Of a DNA stretch of 7,754 nucleotides, positions 1 to 6,744 are shown one piece after another; within the stretch, counting starts at the first letter, position 1, and each line of letters begins with the position of its first letter. This DNA comes from an uncultured Clostridiaceae bacterium. GTDB lineage: Bacteria > Bacillota > Clostridia > Oscillospirales > Ruminococcaceae. The notes below the pieces were generated by a model. That model was not told the DNA's origin. It did no database searches and saw only the letters and a program-made list of their open reading frames with translations. The stretch is taken from positions 1 to 7,754 of the forward strand of contig CAMKFY010000042.1 of NCBI GenBank assembly GCA_946411985.1, given 5' to 3'. The translations under genes and the position numbers were made by a program.

Positions 1-64
1 CTTTGCTGCTTTGAGTTTAATCTTTACGGCTGCTTGCGCCTTTAGCTCAGTTGGTTATACACCG
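1..64. other. Left-edge segment of higher G+C, no confident gene
   Basis: I count 26 G or C in the first 60 bases, clearly above the rest of the window. One plus-strand frame is open from base 2 to a TAG at 110-112. It reads as a hydrophobic, alanine-rich stretch (for example LSLIFTAACAFSSVGY) and could be the last residues of a membrane protein lying left of the window. Against this, it would overlap the converging LCP-like gene by about 48 bases. The minus strand also has a frame open to the left edge, but with no usable start codon. Bases 36-57 resemble the 5' part of a tRNA, but no tRNA can be completed. I cannot choose between these readings. Confidence 0.25.
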
Positions 65-82
65 TTAGCTGAGGATTTTTTT
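46..82 (+). terminator. Possible rho-independent terminator, rightward
   Basis: Bases 46-55 can pair with 64-73. The outer five pairs (CTCAG with CTGAG) are Watson-Crick and the inner five include G-U pairs, leaving an 8-base loop. A run of seven T follows at 76-82. The wobble pairs form only in plus-strand RNA, and the T run lies only on the right, so it would act on rightward transcription entering from outside the window. The stop codon of the minus-strand LCP-like gene lies inside the right arm. The stem is modest, so this is tentative, and it conflicts with the open frame that reads through it. Confidence 0.35.
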
Positions 83-805
83 GTATTTTGCTATATTTTG
101 TTCTTTTTTTAGTAGTGTTAGTTTTATATCTTTGCTGTTTATTAGTTTTTTAAGTCCATTTTTTCGTATTTCAAAGTCATATATAGATATGTCTGTTTGT
201 GATAAATTTGATAGTGTTACGAAAAATTTGTTAAGATTTGTTTTTTTGTTGAAATTGTTTTTTAGTTGCACTAGTGTTTTAATTGGGTTTTCGTAGAGGT
301 AGTTGTAAAAAGTTTTTCCATATATTATTTTTTGTATGTTATTTTGTTGAATTTTGAACCCACCGAGTTCGTTCATTATGCCGTTTATTGCGTTATGGTC
401 TAGTTTTATTGTGTTATTTATTTCTATATTTAGTTGATTTTCTAGTGTTTGCTTTGCAAGGTTTATTCCCCCAAATTCGTATAGTTTTTCGAGCTCTTCG
501 TATTTTTCTTTATGTTTAAGTTTTAGCTTTTTTGGTAGTTCTCCAATAATTATTTGGTCATCGTGCGCAGATAATTTTAGTAATATATAAATTTCAGCAG
601 TTTGTGGGAAACTTTCGCATATGGTTAGTAGTATAGTTATATCTTGATTTTTGGGTATTACATATTTATTTTCGTTGGACAGTTTTGTATTGTTTTTTTG
701 TAGCATATTTTTCATTATTTTTAGTGTTGTGAATGTGCTTAAGGGGAATATTATGGTAAACGATGTTACCAAGGTTATTAATGTTGTTTTTGTTTTACTT
801 TTCAT
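65..805 (-). CDS. LytR-CpsA-Psr (LCP)-like membrane protein, probably degenerate
   Basis: A 246-residue protein with a short basic N-terminus and one hydrophobic segment (about residues 8-28), suggesting an inner-membrane anchor with the rest outside the cell. Residues 55-150 follow the LCP pattern: a hydrophobic strand at 56-61, an ILLKLS strand at 73-79, YEFGGINLAKQTLENQL at 109-125 and NELGG at 145-149. Known LCP enzymes transfer undecaprenyl-linked polymers to peptidoglycan, using acidic residues for metal and several arginines for the pyrophosphate. Here the usual GxDxR, RSDT and PRD positions read as TICES, TAEI and PKK. The only arginine in the whole protein is R214, outside the expected active site. 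The protein is also short for the family (usually 300 or more residues). A non-catalytic role is therefore likely, or a function I do not recognise. I chose the ATG at 805 over the upstream in-frame TTG at 817 because GGTGAT sits four bases before the ATG and overlaps the TTG. The coding strand is strongly A-rich. It is divergent from cls. Confidence 0.6.
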   Translation of the reverse strand: MKSKTKTTLITLVTSFTIIFPLSTFTTLKIMKNMLQKNNTKLSNENKYVIPKNQDITILLTICESFPQTAEIYILLKLSAHDDQIIIGELPKKLKLKHKEKYEELEKLYEFGGINLAKQTLENQLNIEINNTIKLDHNAINGIMNELGGFKIQQNNIQKIIYGKTFYNYLYENPIKTLVQLKNNFNKKTNLNKFFVTLSNLSQTDISIYDFEIRKNGLKKLINSKDIKLTLLKKEQNIAKYKKILS

Positions 806-809
806 TATT

Positions 810-815
810 ATCACC
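810..815 (-). promoter_or_regulatory. Ribosome binding site deciding the start of the LCP-like gene
   Basis: On the minus strand GGTGAT lies four bases before the ATG at 805. It overlaps the alternative TTG start at 817-815, which therefore has no free ribosome binding site. The shorter reading is preferred. Confidence 0.55.
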
Positions 816-825
816 AATTAAATTA

Positions 826-852
826 TTGACAATTTTTGTTTTTAGATACAAT
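826..852 (+). promoter_or_regulatory. Candidate sigma-A promoter for the cls-radA-cdaA-cdaR cluster
   Basis: A perfect -35 box TTGACA lies at 826-831, and a -10-like TACAAT (one mismatch to TATAAT) at 847-852. The spacer is 15 bases, shorter than the preferred 17, which is the main doubt. Transcription would start near 859 and give a leader of about 30 bases containing AGGAG at 875-879, nine bases before the cls ATG. It is the only good promoter-like pair seen ahead of the four rightward genes. Confidence 0.5.
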
Positions 853-888
853 TTTTGCTGTTGCTTTAATAATTAGGAGTTTAGTTTA

Positions 889-2415
889 ATGAAGCGGTTG
901 TTTAATATAATCACTAAAAGGTCTACTACTGCTTTAGTTTTATTAATGTTTGAAATAATTATATCAAGCGTTATCGTTATGTTTGTTTTTGGTGGCGCTT
1001 TTGTGATTTTTGGAGTTGTGGCATATATTTATAATATTTTTATAATATTTTTAGTGGTGAATTCTAAATCTAACCCTGCTTATAAAATATCTTGGATTTT
1101 TACCGTTATTTTGCTTCCATTAGTTGGTGGGCTTTTATATATTACGTTTGGTAAGAGGCGAACAGTTAAAAAACTAAAAAGAAAGTTTGTAAATGCGAGG
1201 TATGTTAATTTTAAATGTTTTGATGACAGCGAACGTTTTATTAAAAACTTAAAAATAGATGCTAGTTGTTTGCAGATGGTAAAATGGATTTTTAATGTTT
1301 CAAGGCAGCCAGTTTATGATTGCACTCAAACTGAGTTTTTAGGTTCTGGTAGTTCGTATTTTAAAAGTTTGCTTAAAGATTTAGATTTGGCGCAAAAAAG
1401 CATATTTTTGGAAGTTTTTATTATAAGCCCTGGCAAGATGTGGGGGGAAATTTTAAATATTTTAATAGATAAAGTAAAGAAAGGTTTAGATGTTAGGTTA
1501 ATTTATGATGATTTCGGCACTATTGCTAGTTTGCCAAATGGTTATTCTTCCTATATGAACCGTTTAGGTATAAAATGCAAAGTTTTTAATCCTATAAAGC
1601 CGAGATTTGAAGCTTTTATGAATAATAGAGATCATAGAAAGATGGTGGTTATTGACGGGAAGATTGCATATACTGGTGGCATAAATTTTGCAGACGAATA
1701 TATAAATGAAATAGAGCGGTTTGGTTTTTGGCAAGATTGCGGCGTTAGGTTATATGGTAAAGCTGCTGTTAGTTTTGTGGTTTTATTTTTAAATATGTGG
1801 AACTATTTATCTAATGAAAGTTTGTTTTTTGAAAATTTTATTCCAAGTAGTTTTAATGTAGAATCTGATGGGTTTGTTATGCCATTTGGTGATAACCCGG
1901 TTAATTCTTATTATTTGAATGATTCCATATATTTAAAAATAGTAACAAGAGCTCAAAAATATGTTTATATACAAACTCCTTATTTAATAATAGATGATAA
2001 ATTAACTAACTCCATAATTTTCGCTGCTCAAAGTGGCGTTGAGGTTGTTATAATAACTCCTAGTGTTTATGATAAGTTTTACGTTCATGCAGTTACTAGA
2101 AGTTCTTATAAAAGGCTTATTAAAGCAGGGGTGAGAGTTTATGAATTCACTCCTGGGTTTATACACTCCAAGTTAATAATATCTGATGGAATAGTTGGGG
2201 TTTTAGGCACTGCTAATTTTGATTTTAGGAGCCTTTATTTACACTTTGAATGCAGCGTTTGGATGTATAAAACTAAGGCACTTTCTCAAATATACGAAGA
2301 TTTTAAATTGGTTATGTCTAAGTGTGAAATGGTGTCTTTGGAGGAGTGTGCGAAGCGAAGTTTTTTTCAAAAAGTTTTAGGTTTTATATTAAAGCCTTTT
2401 TCTTCTTTCATGTAG
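889..2415 (+). CDS. cls: Cardiolipin synthase (phospholipase D family)
   Basis: A 508-residue membrane enzyme expected to condense two phosphatidylglycerol molecules into cardiolipin and glycerol. The N-terminus has hydrophobic segments at about residues 14-55 and 69-87. The second lies in the PLDc_N-type region typical of bacterial Cls (SNPAYKISWIF, then PLVGGLLYITFG). Two HKD catalytic motifs are intact: H249-x-K251-x4-D256, followed by GGINFADEY, and H426-x-K428-x4-D433, followed by GTANFDFRS with N443. Motif order, spacing and length match Bacillus-type Cls of about 480-510 residues. The ATG at 889 is supported by AGGAG nine bases upstream. It is the first gene of the rightward cluster, 23 bases before radA. 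No truncation or frameshift is seen. Which Cls paralogue it represents cannot be told, so the generic symbol is used. Confidence 0.93.
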   Translation: MKRLFNIITKRSTTALVLLMFEIIISSVIVMFVFGGAFVIFGVVAYIYNIFIIFLVVNSKSNPAYKISWIFTVILLPLVGGLLYITFGKRRTVKKLKRKFVNARYVNFKCFDDSERFIKNLKIDASCLQMVKWIFNVSRQPVYDCTQTEFLGSGSSYFKSLLKDLDLAQKSIFLEVFIISPGKMWGEILNILIDKVKKGLDVRLIYDDFGTIASLPNGYSSYMNRLGIKCKVFNPIKPRFEAFMNNRDHRKMVVIDGKIAYTGGINFADEYINEIERFGFWQDCGVRLYGKAAVSFVVLFLNMWNYLSNESLFFENFIPSSFNVESDGFVMPFGDNPVNSYYLNDSIYLKIVTRAQKYVYIQTPYLIIDDKLTNSIIFAAQSGVEVVIITPSVYDKFYVHAVTRSSYKRLIKAGVRVYEFTPGFIHSKLIISDGIVGVLGTANFDFRSLYLHFECSVWMYKTKALSQIYEDFKLVMSKCEMVSLEECAKRSFFQKVLGFILKPFSSFM

Positions 2416-2438
2416 TTTATTTTAAATAAGGGTTTTTT

Positions 2439-3806
2439 ATGAATAAAATAAAGTCAAAGTTTTTATGCGTTGAATGTGAGCACATTGCATCAAAGTGGGT
2501 GGGGCAATGTCCTGTTTGTGGTTCGTGGAATAGCCTAAGAGAAATTGATAATTATGAATCTTCAAATTCTAATAAAAATATTGTTATTTCATGCATAAAA
2601 GATGTAAGCGTTGAGTTTGAAAAACGTTATGTTATTGGAATAAGTGAGTTAGATTTGCTTTTTGGTGGTGGAATAGTAAAAGGTTCTATTTCTTTAATAG
2701 GTGGCAGCCCTGGAATAGGTAAATCTACATTACTTTTACAAATTTGTAAGCAGTTGCGTGAATGCAAAAAGGTGTTTTACATATCTGCTGAAGAAAGTGT
2801 AAAGCAGATAAAAATTAGAAGTGATAGGCTTTCTATAAACAGCGAGAATATTTTTGTGTTGTCTGAATGCAATATGCAAGACATATGTAATATTATGTTA
2901 AGAGAAAGGCCGGATTTTGTTGTTATAGATTCTATACAAACTGTTAGTTTAGATAGTTTAGCGTCTGTCGCTGGCAGCGTTGTTCAGGTGCGTGAATGCG
3001 CTTATATGTTGCAGAAAATTGCGAAGCAAGAAAATATAACTATAATTTTAGTTAGCCATGTTAATAAAGAAGGGAGTATTGCAGGGCCTAAAGTTTTGGA
3101 GCATATTGTAGACACTGTGTTATATTTTGAGGGAGATTTTAAAAGTTCTTTTAGAATGTTAAGGGTGGTTAAAAATAGGTTTGGTTCTGTAGATGAAATT
3201 GGCCTGTTTGATATGAAAAGCACTGGGCTTGTTCCGGTTTTAAACCCGTTTGCAAATCTTTTAAGTGAACGCCCAAAAAAAGCTCCTGGAAGTTGCATGT
3301 GTTCTGTTATGGAGGGCAAAAGGCCAATATTTGCTGAAGTTCAGTCTTTAGTGGCAAAGTCTAGCTTTGGTTTACCGCGGAGAATGTGCAAAGGTTTAGA
3401 TTATAATAAATTAATATTAATACTTGCAGTATTAGAAAAAAGAGTTGGGTTTTTTTTTCAAAATTTAGATTGTTATGTTAGTGTTGTGGGCGGCTTAAAA
3501 TTGCAAGGAACAGGTTTTGATTTGGCTGTAGCTTTATCTTTAATTGCTAGTTTAAAAAATTCGGAAATAGATGAAACTATTTTGGTGTTGGGTGAAATTG
3601 GTTTGGCAGGAGAAGTAAGGGGTATATATTCTGTAGAAAATATTGTAATACAAGCGCAGAAGTTAGGTTTTAGCAAGGTGATACTTCCACAAAGTTGTTT
3701 TAAAAGCTTAAAAGATGTAGATGTTAAGGTGAAATTATTCCCAGTAGATAGTGTAAGGTCTGCGGTGAATATTGTTTTTGGCAGTTTGAAAAAAGGAGAA
3801 ATTTAA
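2439..3806 (+). CDS. radA: DNA repair protein RadA
   Basis: A 455-residue cytoplasmic ATPase of the RecA superfamily that promotes branch migration of recombination intermediates and helps repair stalled or broken forks. Domains in order: an N-terminal C4 zinc finger (C10-x2-C13 and C24-x2-C27, the second within CPVCGSW); a RecA-like core with Walker A at 89-97 (GSPGIGKST) and Walker B ending at D164 (FVVIDSIQT); the RadA-specific KNRFG motif at 245-249; and a C-terminal Lon-protease-like domain (about 280-455) with VGGL, DLAVALSLIAS and GEIGLAGEVRGI. Length is typical of the family. The ATG follows AAGGG at 2428-2432, six bases upstream. The gene starts 23 bases after cls and ends only three bases before the cdaA ATG, so co-transcription is likely. 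A run of nine T at 3450-3458 encodes part of GFFFQ. Confidence 0.97.
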   Translation: MNKIKSKFLCVECEHIASKWVGQCPVCGSWNSLREIDNYESSNSNKNIVISCIKDVSVEFEKRYVIGISELDLLFGGGIVKGSISLIGGSPGIGKSTLLLQICKQLRECKKVFYISAEESVKQIKIRSDRLSINSENIFVLSECNMQDICNIMLRERPDFVVIDSIQTVSLDSLASVAGSVVQVRECAYMLQKIAKQENITIILVSHVNKEGSIAGPKVLEHIVDTVLYFEGDFKSSFRMLRVVKNRFGSVDEIGLFDMKSTGLVPVLNPFANLLSERPKKAPGSCMCSVMEGKRPIFAEVQSLVAKSSFGLPRRMCKGLDYNKLILILAVLEKRVGFFFQNLDCYVSVVGGLKLQGTGFDLAVALSLIASLKNSEIDETILVLGEIGLAGEVRGIYSVENIVIQAQKLGFSKVILPQSCFKSLKDVDVKVKLFPVDSVRSAVNIVFGSLKKGEI

Positions 3807-3809
3807 TTT

Positions 3810-4631
3810 ATGGATCAATTGCTAAATTTTTTTCATATGTTATGGGGGGTAATTTTATCTTTTAGGTTTACAGACTTAATAGATATACTTGTTATTGCTT
3901 TTATAATATATAAAGTGTTTTTAATAGTTCGAGAAACAAGAGCTACACAACTTTTTAAAGGCTTAATATTTTTGCTAGTGGTTGTTTTTTTGGCCAAGGT
4001 TTTAAATTTAAAAACATTAGATTTTATAGTTAGCAAGCTATTTTTTTGGGGTCCAGTTATAATAGTAATATTATTTCAATCTGAGTTTAGAAGAATATTA
4101 GAGCATGTTGGCAGAGCTAAAATGAGGGGTAGGTTACAAAATTTTTTGTTTAGCGAAAAGAATAAAGATAAGGTTAAAATTGAAAATGTTATCTATAAAA
4201 TTTCTAAAGCTTGCGAAGATATGGCTCAAAAAAAAACAGGGGCTATAATAGTGTTTGAAAGGAAAACAAAGCTTGCAGATATAATAGCAAGCGGTGTTGT
4301 TTTAAATGCAGATGTTAGTGAGGAGTTAATTAAAAATTTATTTTTTAAAAATTCCCCTCTGCATGACGGAGCAGTTATAGTAAGAGAAGGGGAAATTGTA
4401 GCAGCGTCTTGTTTTTTGCCAAAGCCTTCCAAAGAAGAATATATATCAAGAGAGCTTGGCGCTCGGCATAGAGCTGCTATAGGAATAAGTGAGGAGTCTG
4501 ATGCTTTGGTGGTGGTGGTATCGGAAGAAACAGGCTACATATCTCTAGCTGAAAATGGCAAATTAAAGCGACATTTAAATAGGCCAGACCTTGTTTTATG
4601 TTTGCAAGAGGGGTTGGTGAACAGGGTTTAG
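3810..4631 (+). CDS. cdaA: Membrane diadenylate cyclase CdaA
   Basis: A 273-residue enzyme that makes cyclic di-AMP from two ATP. This is the second messenger controlling potassium and osmolyte uptake and cell-wall homeostasis in Firmicutes. Three transmembrane helices are visible at about residues 22-42, 47-65 and 73-91, followed by the cytoplasmic DAC domain from about 95 to 255. Both diagnostic catalytic motifs are intact: D186-G187-A188 in SPLHDGAVIV, and R219-H220-R221 in GARHRAAIGISE, followed by VSEETGYISLA. As I recall, Bacillus subtilis CdaA has the same length. The start has AAGGAGA at 3793-3799, inside the end of radA. The gene is nearly contiguous with radA and is followed by its regulator cdaR, the usual partner. 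A run of nine A (4228-4236) encodes part of QKKTG. No missing residue or break is seen. Confidence 0.97.
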   Translation: MDQLLNFFHMLWGVILSFRFTDLIDILVIAFIIYKVFLIVRETRATQLFKGLIFLLVVVFLAKVLNLKTLDFIVSKLFFWGPVIIVILFQSEFRRILEHVGRAKMRGRLQNFLFSEKNKDKVKIENVIYKISKACEDMAQKKTGAIIVFERKTKLADIIASGVVLNADVSEELIKNLFFKNSPLHDGAVIVREGEIVAASCFLPKPSKEEYISRELGARHRAAIGISEESDALVVVVSEETGYISLAENGKLKRHLNRPDLVLCLQEGLVNRV

Positions 4632-4696
4632 GTGATTATGTTAAAAGTTTAGTGTTAAATAAAATTTGTTTTTGCCTGTGAAGGTGGGGTGTTTGT

Positions 4697-5977
4697 ATGA
4701 GAAGGTATAGTTTTAAAGGTTTTTTTGTAGATATATTTAAAAATAAGCTAACGGTTTTTATGTGTGTTTTGGTTTCAACTGTGTTATGGTTTTTAATAAT
4801 TATTTTTAATAGTGATTCTTATAGTGTAGTTACAATACAAGATGTGCCTGTAGATTTGAATTTATCTAACACTCAAGCTGAGCAGTTAGGCCTTTTTATA
4901 GTAGATATCGCGCCTGTTATTGCTTCTGTAACTGTTAAAGGGCCAAGGCATAAAATAGCATTTCTTAATAAAGACGATATATTTTTAGCTCCGGAATCTT
5001 ATAATAATATAATAACTCAAGGAGTTTATAAACTTCCAGTTGGCGCTTCGTTAAAAAAAATACAAGAAGGAGTTAGTGTAGATAGGCTTTCTATAGATAG
5101 CATAATTATAAAGGTGGACGTGCTTGAAAATAAATTTTTTAATTTAATTCCTGAAGATATAGGAGTTAAGGTGGAGCCTGGCTATATGAAGGATGAATTA
5201 GTTTGCCAGCCTTCTAGTTTATATGTAAGCGGCCCAAAGCAAAGCATAGATAATTTAGATGTTATAAAGCTATACACCGATGCGAGTGGCAGCACGTTAA
5301 ATTCTACTAAAACTTTTGATGCTAATTTAAAGTTTATATCTAAAGATGGCGCAGAAATGGATAAATCTTTATTTAGGTATAATGATATGAGGTGTAGCAT
5401 AACTGTGCCTGTTTATAAAGTGAACCAGCTGCCTTTTAAAGTTAGTTTTTCTAATGCGCCAAATTGTTTAAATAAAGAGCTTTTAAATGCGAATATAGAC
5501 CCTGAATTTATACATGTTGCGGGGCCGGATGAAATTATTGGGCAAACTAACGAAATTAACCTTGGGTTTATAGATATGTGTGAGCTAACAGAAGAAAAAA
5601 ATAGTTTTTCTTTTAATGTAAACCTGCCTTCTGGTTTTAAAAATTTAACTCAGGTAACGTCTGCTTTAGTTTCGTTTAATAAAGATAGGCTAGCCTCTAA
5701 ATTTTTCAATATTAAAGGAATACAGCCTATAAATGTGCCACAAGGCTATGAGGTTAGCGTGCATTCTAAGGTTATAAAAGATGTTAGAATAGTAGGAATT
5801 AAAGAATATTTAGAAAAGATAAGTGATACAGATTTGGTGGCTACTATAGACTTTTCTAATATTAAATTTGAAGAAGGGGTTAAACAAAATGTGCCAGTTA
5901 ATATAGGCATTATAAATAAAGATGGAGTTTGGCCAGCTGGAAAATATAAATGTCTTATAACTGTTAACAGGAAGTAA
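4697..5977 (+). CDS. cdaR: CdaR, YbbR-domain regulator of CdaA
   Basis: A 426-residue membrane-anchored extracytoplasmic protein that binds and modulates the diadenylate cyclase CdaA. A short cytoplasmic N-terminus is followed by one transmembrane helix (about residues 17-37). Then come what look like four YbbR repeats at roughly 44-141, 145-240, 241-330 and 335-425. They are recognisable from recurring strand patterns such as VTVKGPRHKI, LYVSGPKQSI and IHVAGPDEII, each about 35-40 residues into its repeat, and VRIVGIKEYL, somewhat earlier in the last. The domain count matches B. subtilis YbbR, although the protein is somewhat shorter. The ATG at 4697 has AAGGTGG at 4681-4687. An in-frame TGA at 4679-4681 excludes a longer form. 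The gap to cdaA is 65 bases, larger than elsewhere in this cluster, with no clear promoter or hairpin in it. glmM, which follows cdaR in many Bacilli, is absent: a terminator comes next. Confidence 0.92.
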   Translation: MRRYSFKGFFVDIFKNKLTVFMCVLVSTVLWFLIIIFNSDSYSVVTIQDVPVDLNLSNTQAEQLGLFIVDIAPVIASVTVKGPRHKIAFLNKDDIFLAPESYNNIITQGVYKLPVGASLKKIQEGVSVDRLSIDSIIIKVDVLENKFFNLIPEDIGVKVEPGYMKDELVCQPSSLYVSGPKQSIDNLDVIKLYTDASGSTLNSTKTFDANLKFISKDGAEMDKSLFRYNDMRCSITVPVYKVNQLPFKVSFSNAPNCLNKELLNANIDPEFIHVAGPDEIIGQTNEINLGFIDMCELTEEKNSFSFNVNLPSGFKNLTQVTSALVSFNKDRLASKFFNIKGIQPINVPQGYEVSVHSKVIKDVRIVGIKEYLEKISDTDLVATIDFSNIKFEEGVKQNVPVNIGIINKDGVWPAGKYKCLITVNRK

Positions 5978-6064
5978 CATTTTATGTATATTTTTACGCA
6001 TTTAATGTTTATTTTGTTGTTTCTTAATGTTTTTTATGTTTAATATGAGGCGTGGTATAAAAAT

Positions 6065-6105
6065 CAAAAATGAAACCACTTTTTGTTGTTGCGGTTTCAT
6101 TTTTG
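6065..6105. terminator. Bidirectional rho-independent terminator between cdaR and spoIIIAH
   Basis: Bases 6065-6077 and 6093-6105 form a perfect 13-bp inverted repeat (CAAAAATGAAACC and its complement) around a 15-base loop. The outer part of each arm is A5 on the left and T5 on the right, so the transcript ends in a U tract whichever way it is read. It sits between two converging genes, 87 bases after the cdaR stop and 18 bases beyond the spoIIIAH stop. The rest of this 146-base intergenic stretch shows nothing else I can support. Confidence 0.88.
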
Positions 6106-6123
6106 AATGTTATGTATAAGCAT

Positions 6124-6720
6124 TTATCTTTCTGGTTGCTTGTTTCTTAATGCTACTGGAGTTATTGTTATATTGGAAGCATTTAGTTTTGTTACGTCTT
6201 GTGCTATATTTTTAATTATTGCTACGTTTTTTGTGTCTAAATTTTCTATTTGTATGTGAACGTTTAGTTTTTCTTGATCGTCATTTTGGTCTAAATATGC
6301 TATACAGTTTTTCGAAAGCTTTCCCATTACTTGGTTTTCTATAGACGTTTCTTTTTCACATCTCTCTATATGTTTCATAGCTTGTTTTGTGGCTTTTTCT
6401 CTTTGCTCTTCAGTTGAGTTGTTAGATTTTATTATTTTGTTGAGGTTTTCTAAGTTTTCATCGTTTGCGGTTTTTTTGTTTAGCTTTGCTACTGTGAAGT
6501 AGTTGTTATTAGATACGAGTTCTGGCTCGCCATATTTTTGTGAGTTGCTTTCTTCGTTAGGAGAATTAGCTTTGTTTGTTTCTTCTGGCACGTCCATAAC
6601 AGTTATTGCTTGGTCGCCTGTGGCAAATTGCCAGTTTAAAAAGGCAGCTATGCTTAGGATAAATAGTAGTGCGGTAATCATTATCTGCCTTTTTCCTATA
6701 ATAAAGTTTAGTTTTTTCAT
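6124..6720 (-). CDS. spoIIIAH: Stage III sporulation protein AH
   Basis: A 198-residue mother-cell membrane protein of the SpoIIIA-SpoIIQ complex, which spans the space between mother cell and engulfed forespore and supports late forespore gene expression. A single N-terminal transmembrane helix (about 10-28) ends in the family-typical LNWQF (28-32). A polar, low-complexity linker follows (about 40-70). The YscJ/FliF-like ring-building domain runs from about 74 to 190: YFTVAKLNKK, then NLENLNKIIKSNNSTEEQREKA, ERCEKETSIENQV, CIAYLD and a final NASNITITPV strand. In B. subtilis this domain binds SpoIIQ. Length is close to the family norm. The ATG at 6720 is preferred over the GTG at 6729 because the GTG lies inside the ribosome binding site GAGAGGTG. 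It is the last gene of the operon, 24 bases after spoIIIAG and just before the shared terminator. Confidence 0.93.
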   Translation of the reverse strand: MKKLNFIIGKRQIMITALLFILSIAAFLNWQFATGDQAITVMDVPEETNKANSPNEESNSQKYGEPELVSNNNYFTVAKLNKKTANDENLENLNKIIKSNNSTEEQREKATKQAMKHIERCEKETSIENQVMGKLSKNCIAYLDQNDDQEKLNVHIQIENLDTKNVAIIKNIAQDVTKLNASNITITPVALRNKQPER

Positions 6721-6726
6721 ATAAAA

Positions 6727-6734
6727 CACCTCTC
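6727..6734 (-). promoter_or_regulatory. Ribosome binding site deciding the spoIIIAH start
   Basis: On the minus strand GAGAGGTG ends six bases before the ATG at 6720. The only upstream in-frame start, a GTG at 6729-6727, is the last three bases of this site, so the longer 201-residue reading is unlikely. Confidence 0.7.
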
Positions 6735-6744
6735 ATTTTAAAGT

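Noticed and set aside
36..108. A complete tRNA gene starting at GCGCCTT
   Set aside because: The D stem GCTC has no matching GAGC, there is no anticodon arm, no TTCGA-type T loop and no complementary acceptor end. The following bases are poly-T and belong to the end of the LCP-like gene.
81..296. A 71-residue plus-strand open frame, very rich in F and S
   Set aside because: It is the antisense of the A-rich LCP-like gene, has no ribosome binding site and has no family-like features.
806..860. A minus-strand promoter for the LCP-like gene (TTGTAT, 18 bases, AATAAT at 827-822)
   Set aside because: The predicted transcript start would fall at about the ribosome binding site itself, leaving almost no leader. 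The boxes are also weak in this AT-rich stretch.
3002..3319. A 105-residue minus-strand open frame inside radA
   Set aside because: It lies fully opposite the conserved RadA core and Lon-like domain, so it is a shadow frame. The same holds for minus-strand frames at 3473-3676, 3833-4036, 4226-4432, 5182-5400 and 5810-6001.
4632..4696. A possible riboswitch, promoter or small gene in the 65-base cdaA-cdaR gap
   Set aside because: I see no stable hairpin, no paired -35/-10 boxes and no open frame with a ribosome binding site other than the cdaR one.
6033..6061. A promoter-like TATAAA at 6056-6061 that might drive a small RNA
   Set aside because: There is no convincing -35 box, and transcription would start inside the terminator hairpin, leaving no room for a product.
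6503..6724. A 73-residue plus-strand open frame opposite spoIIIAH
   Set aside because: It mirrors the SpoIIIAH transmembrane segment and linker. The minus-strand protein has clear family features.
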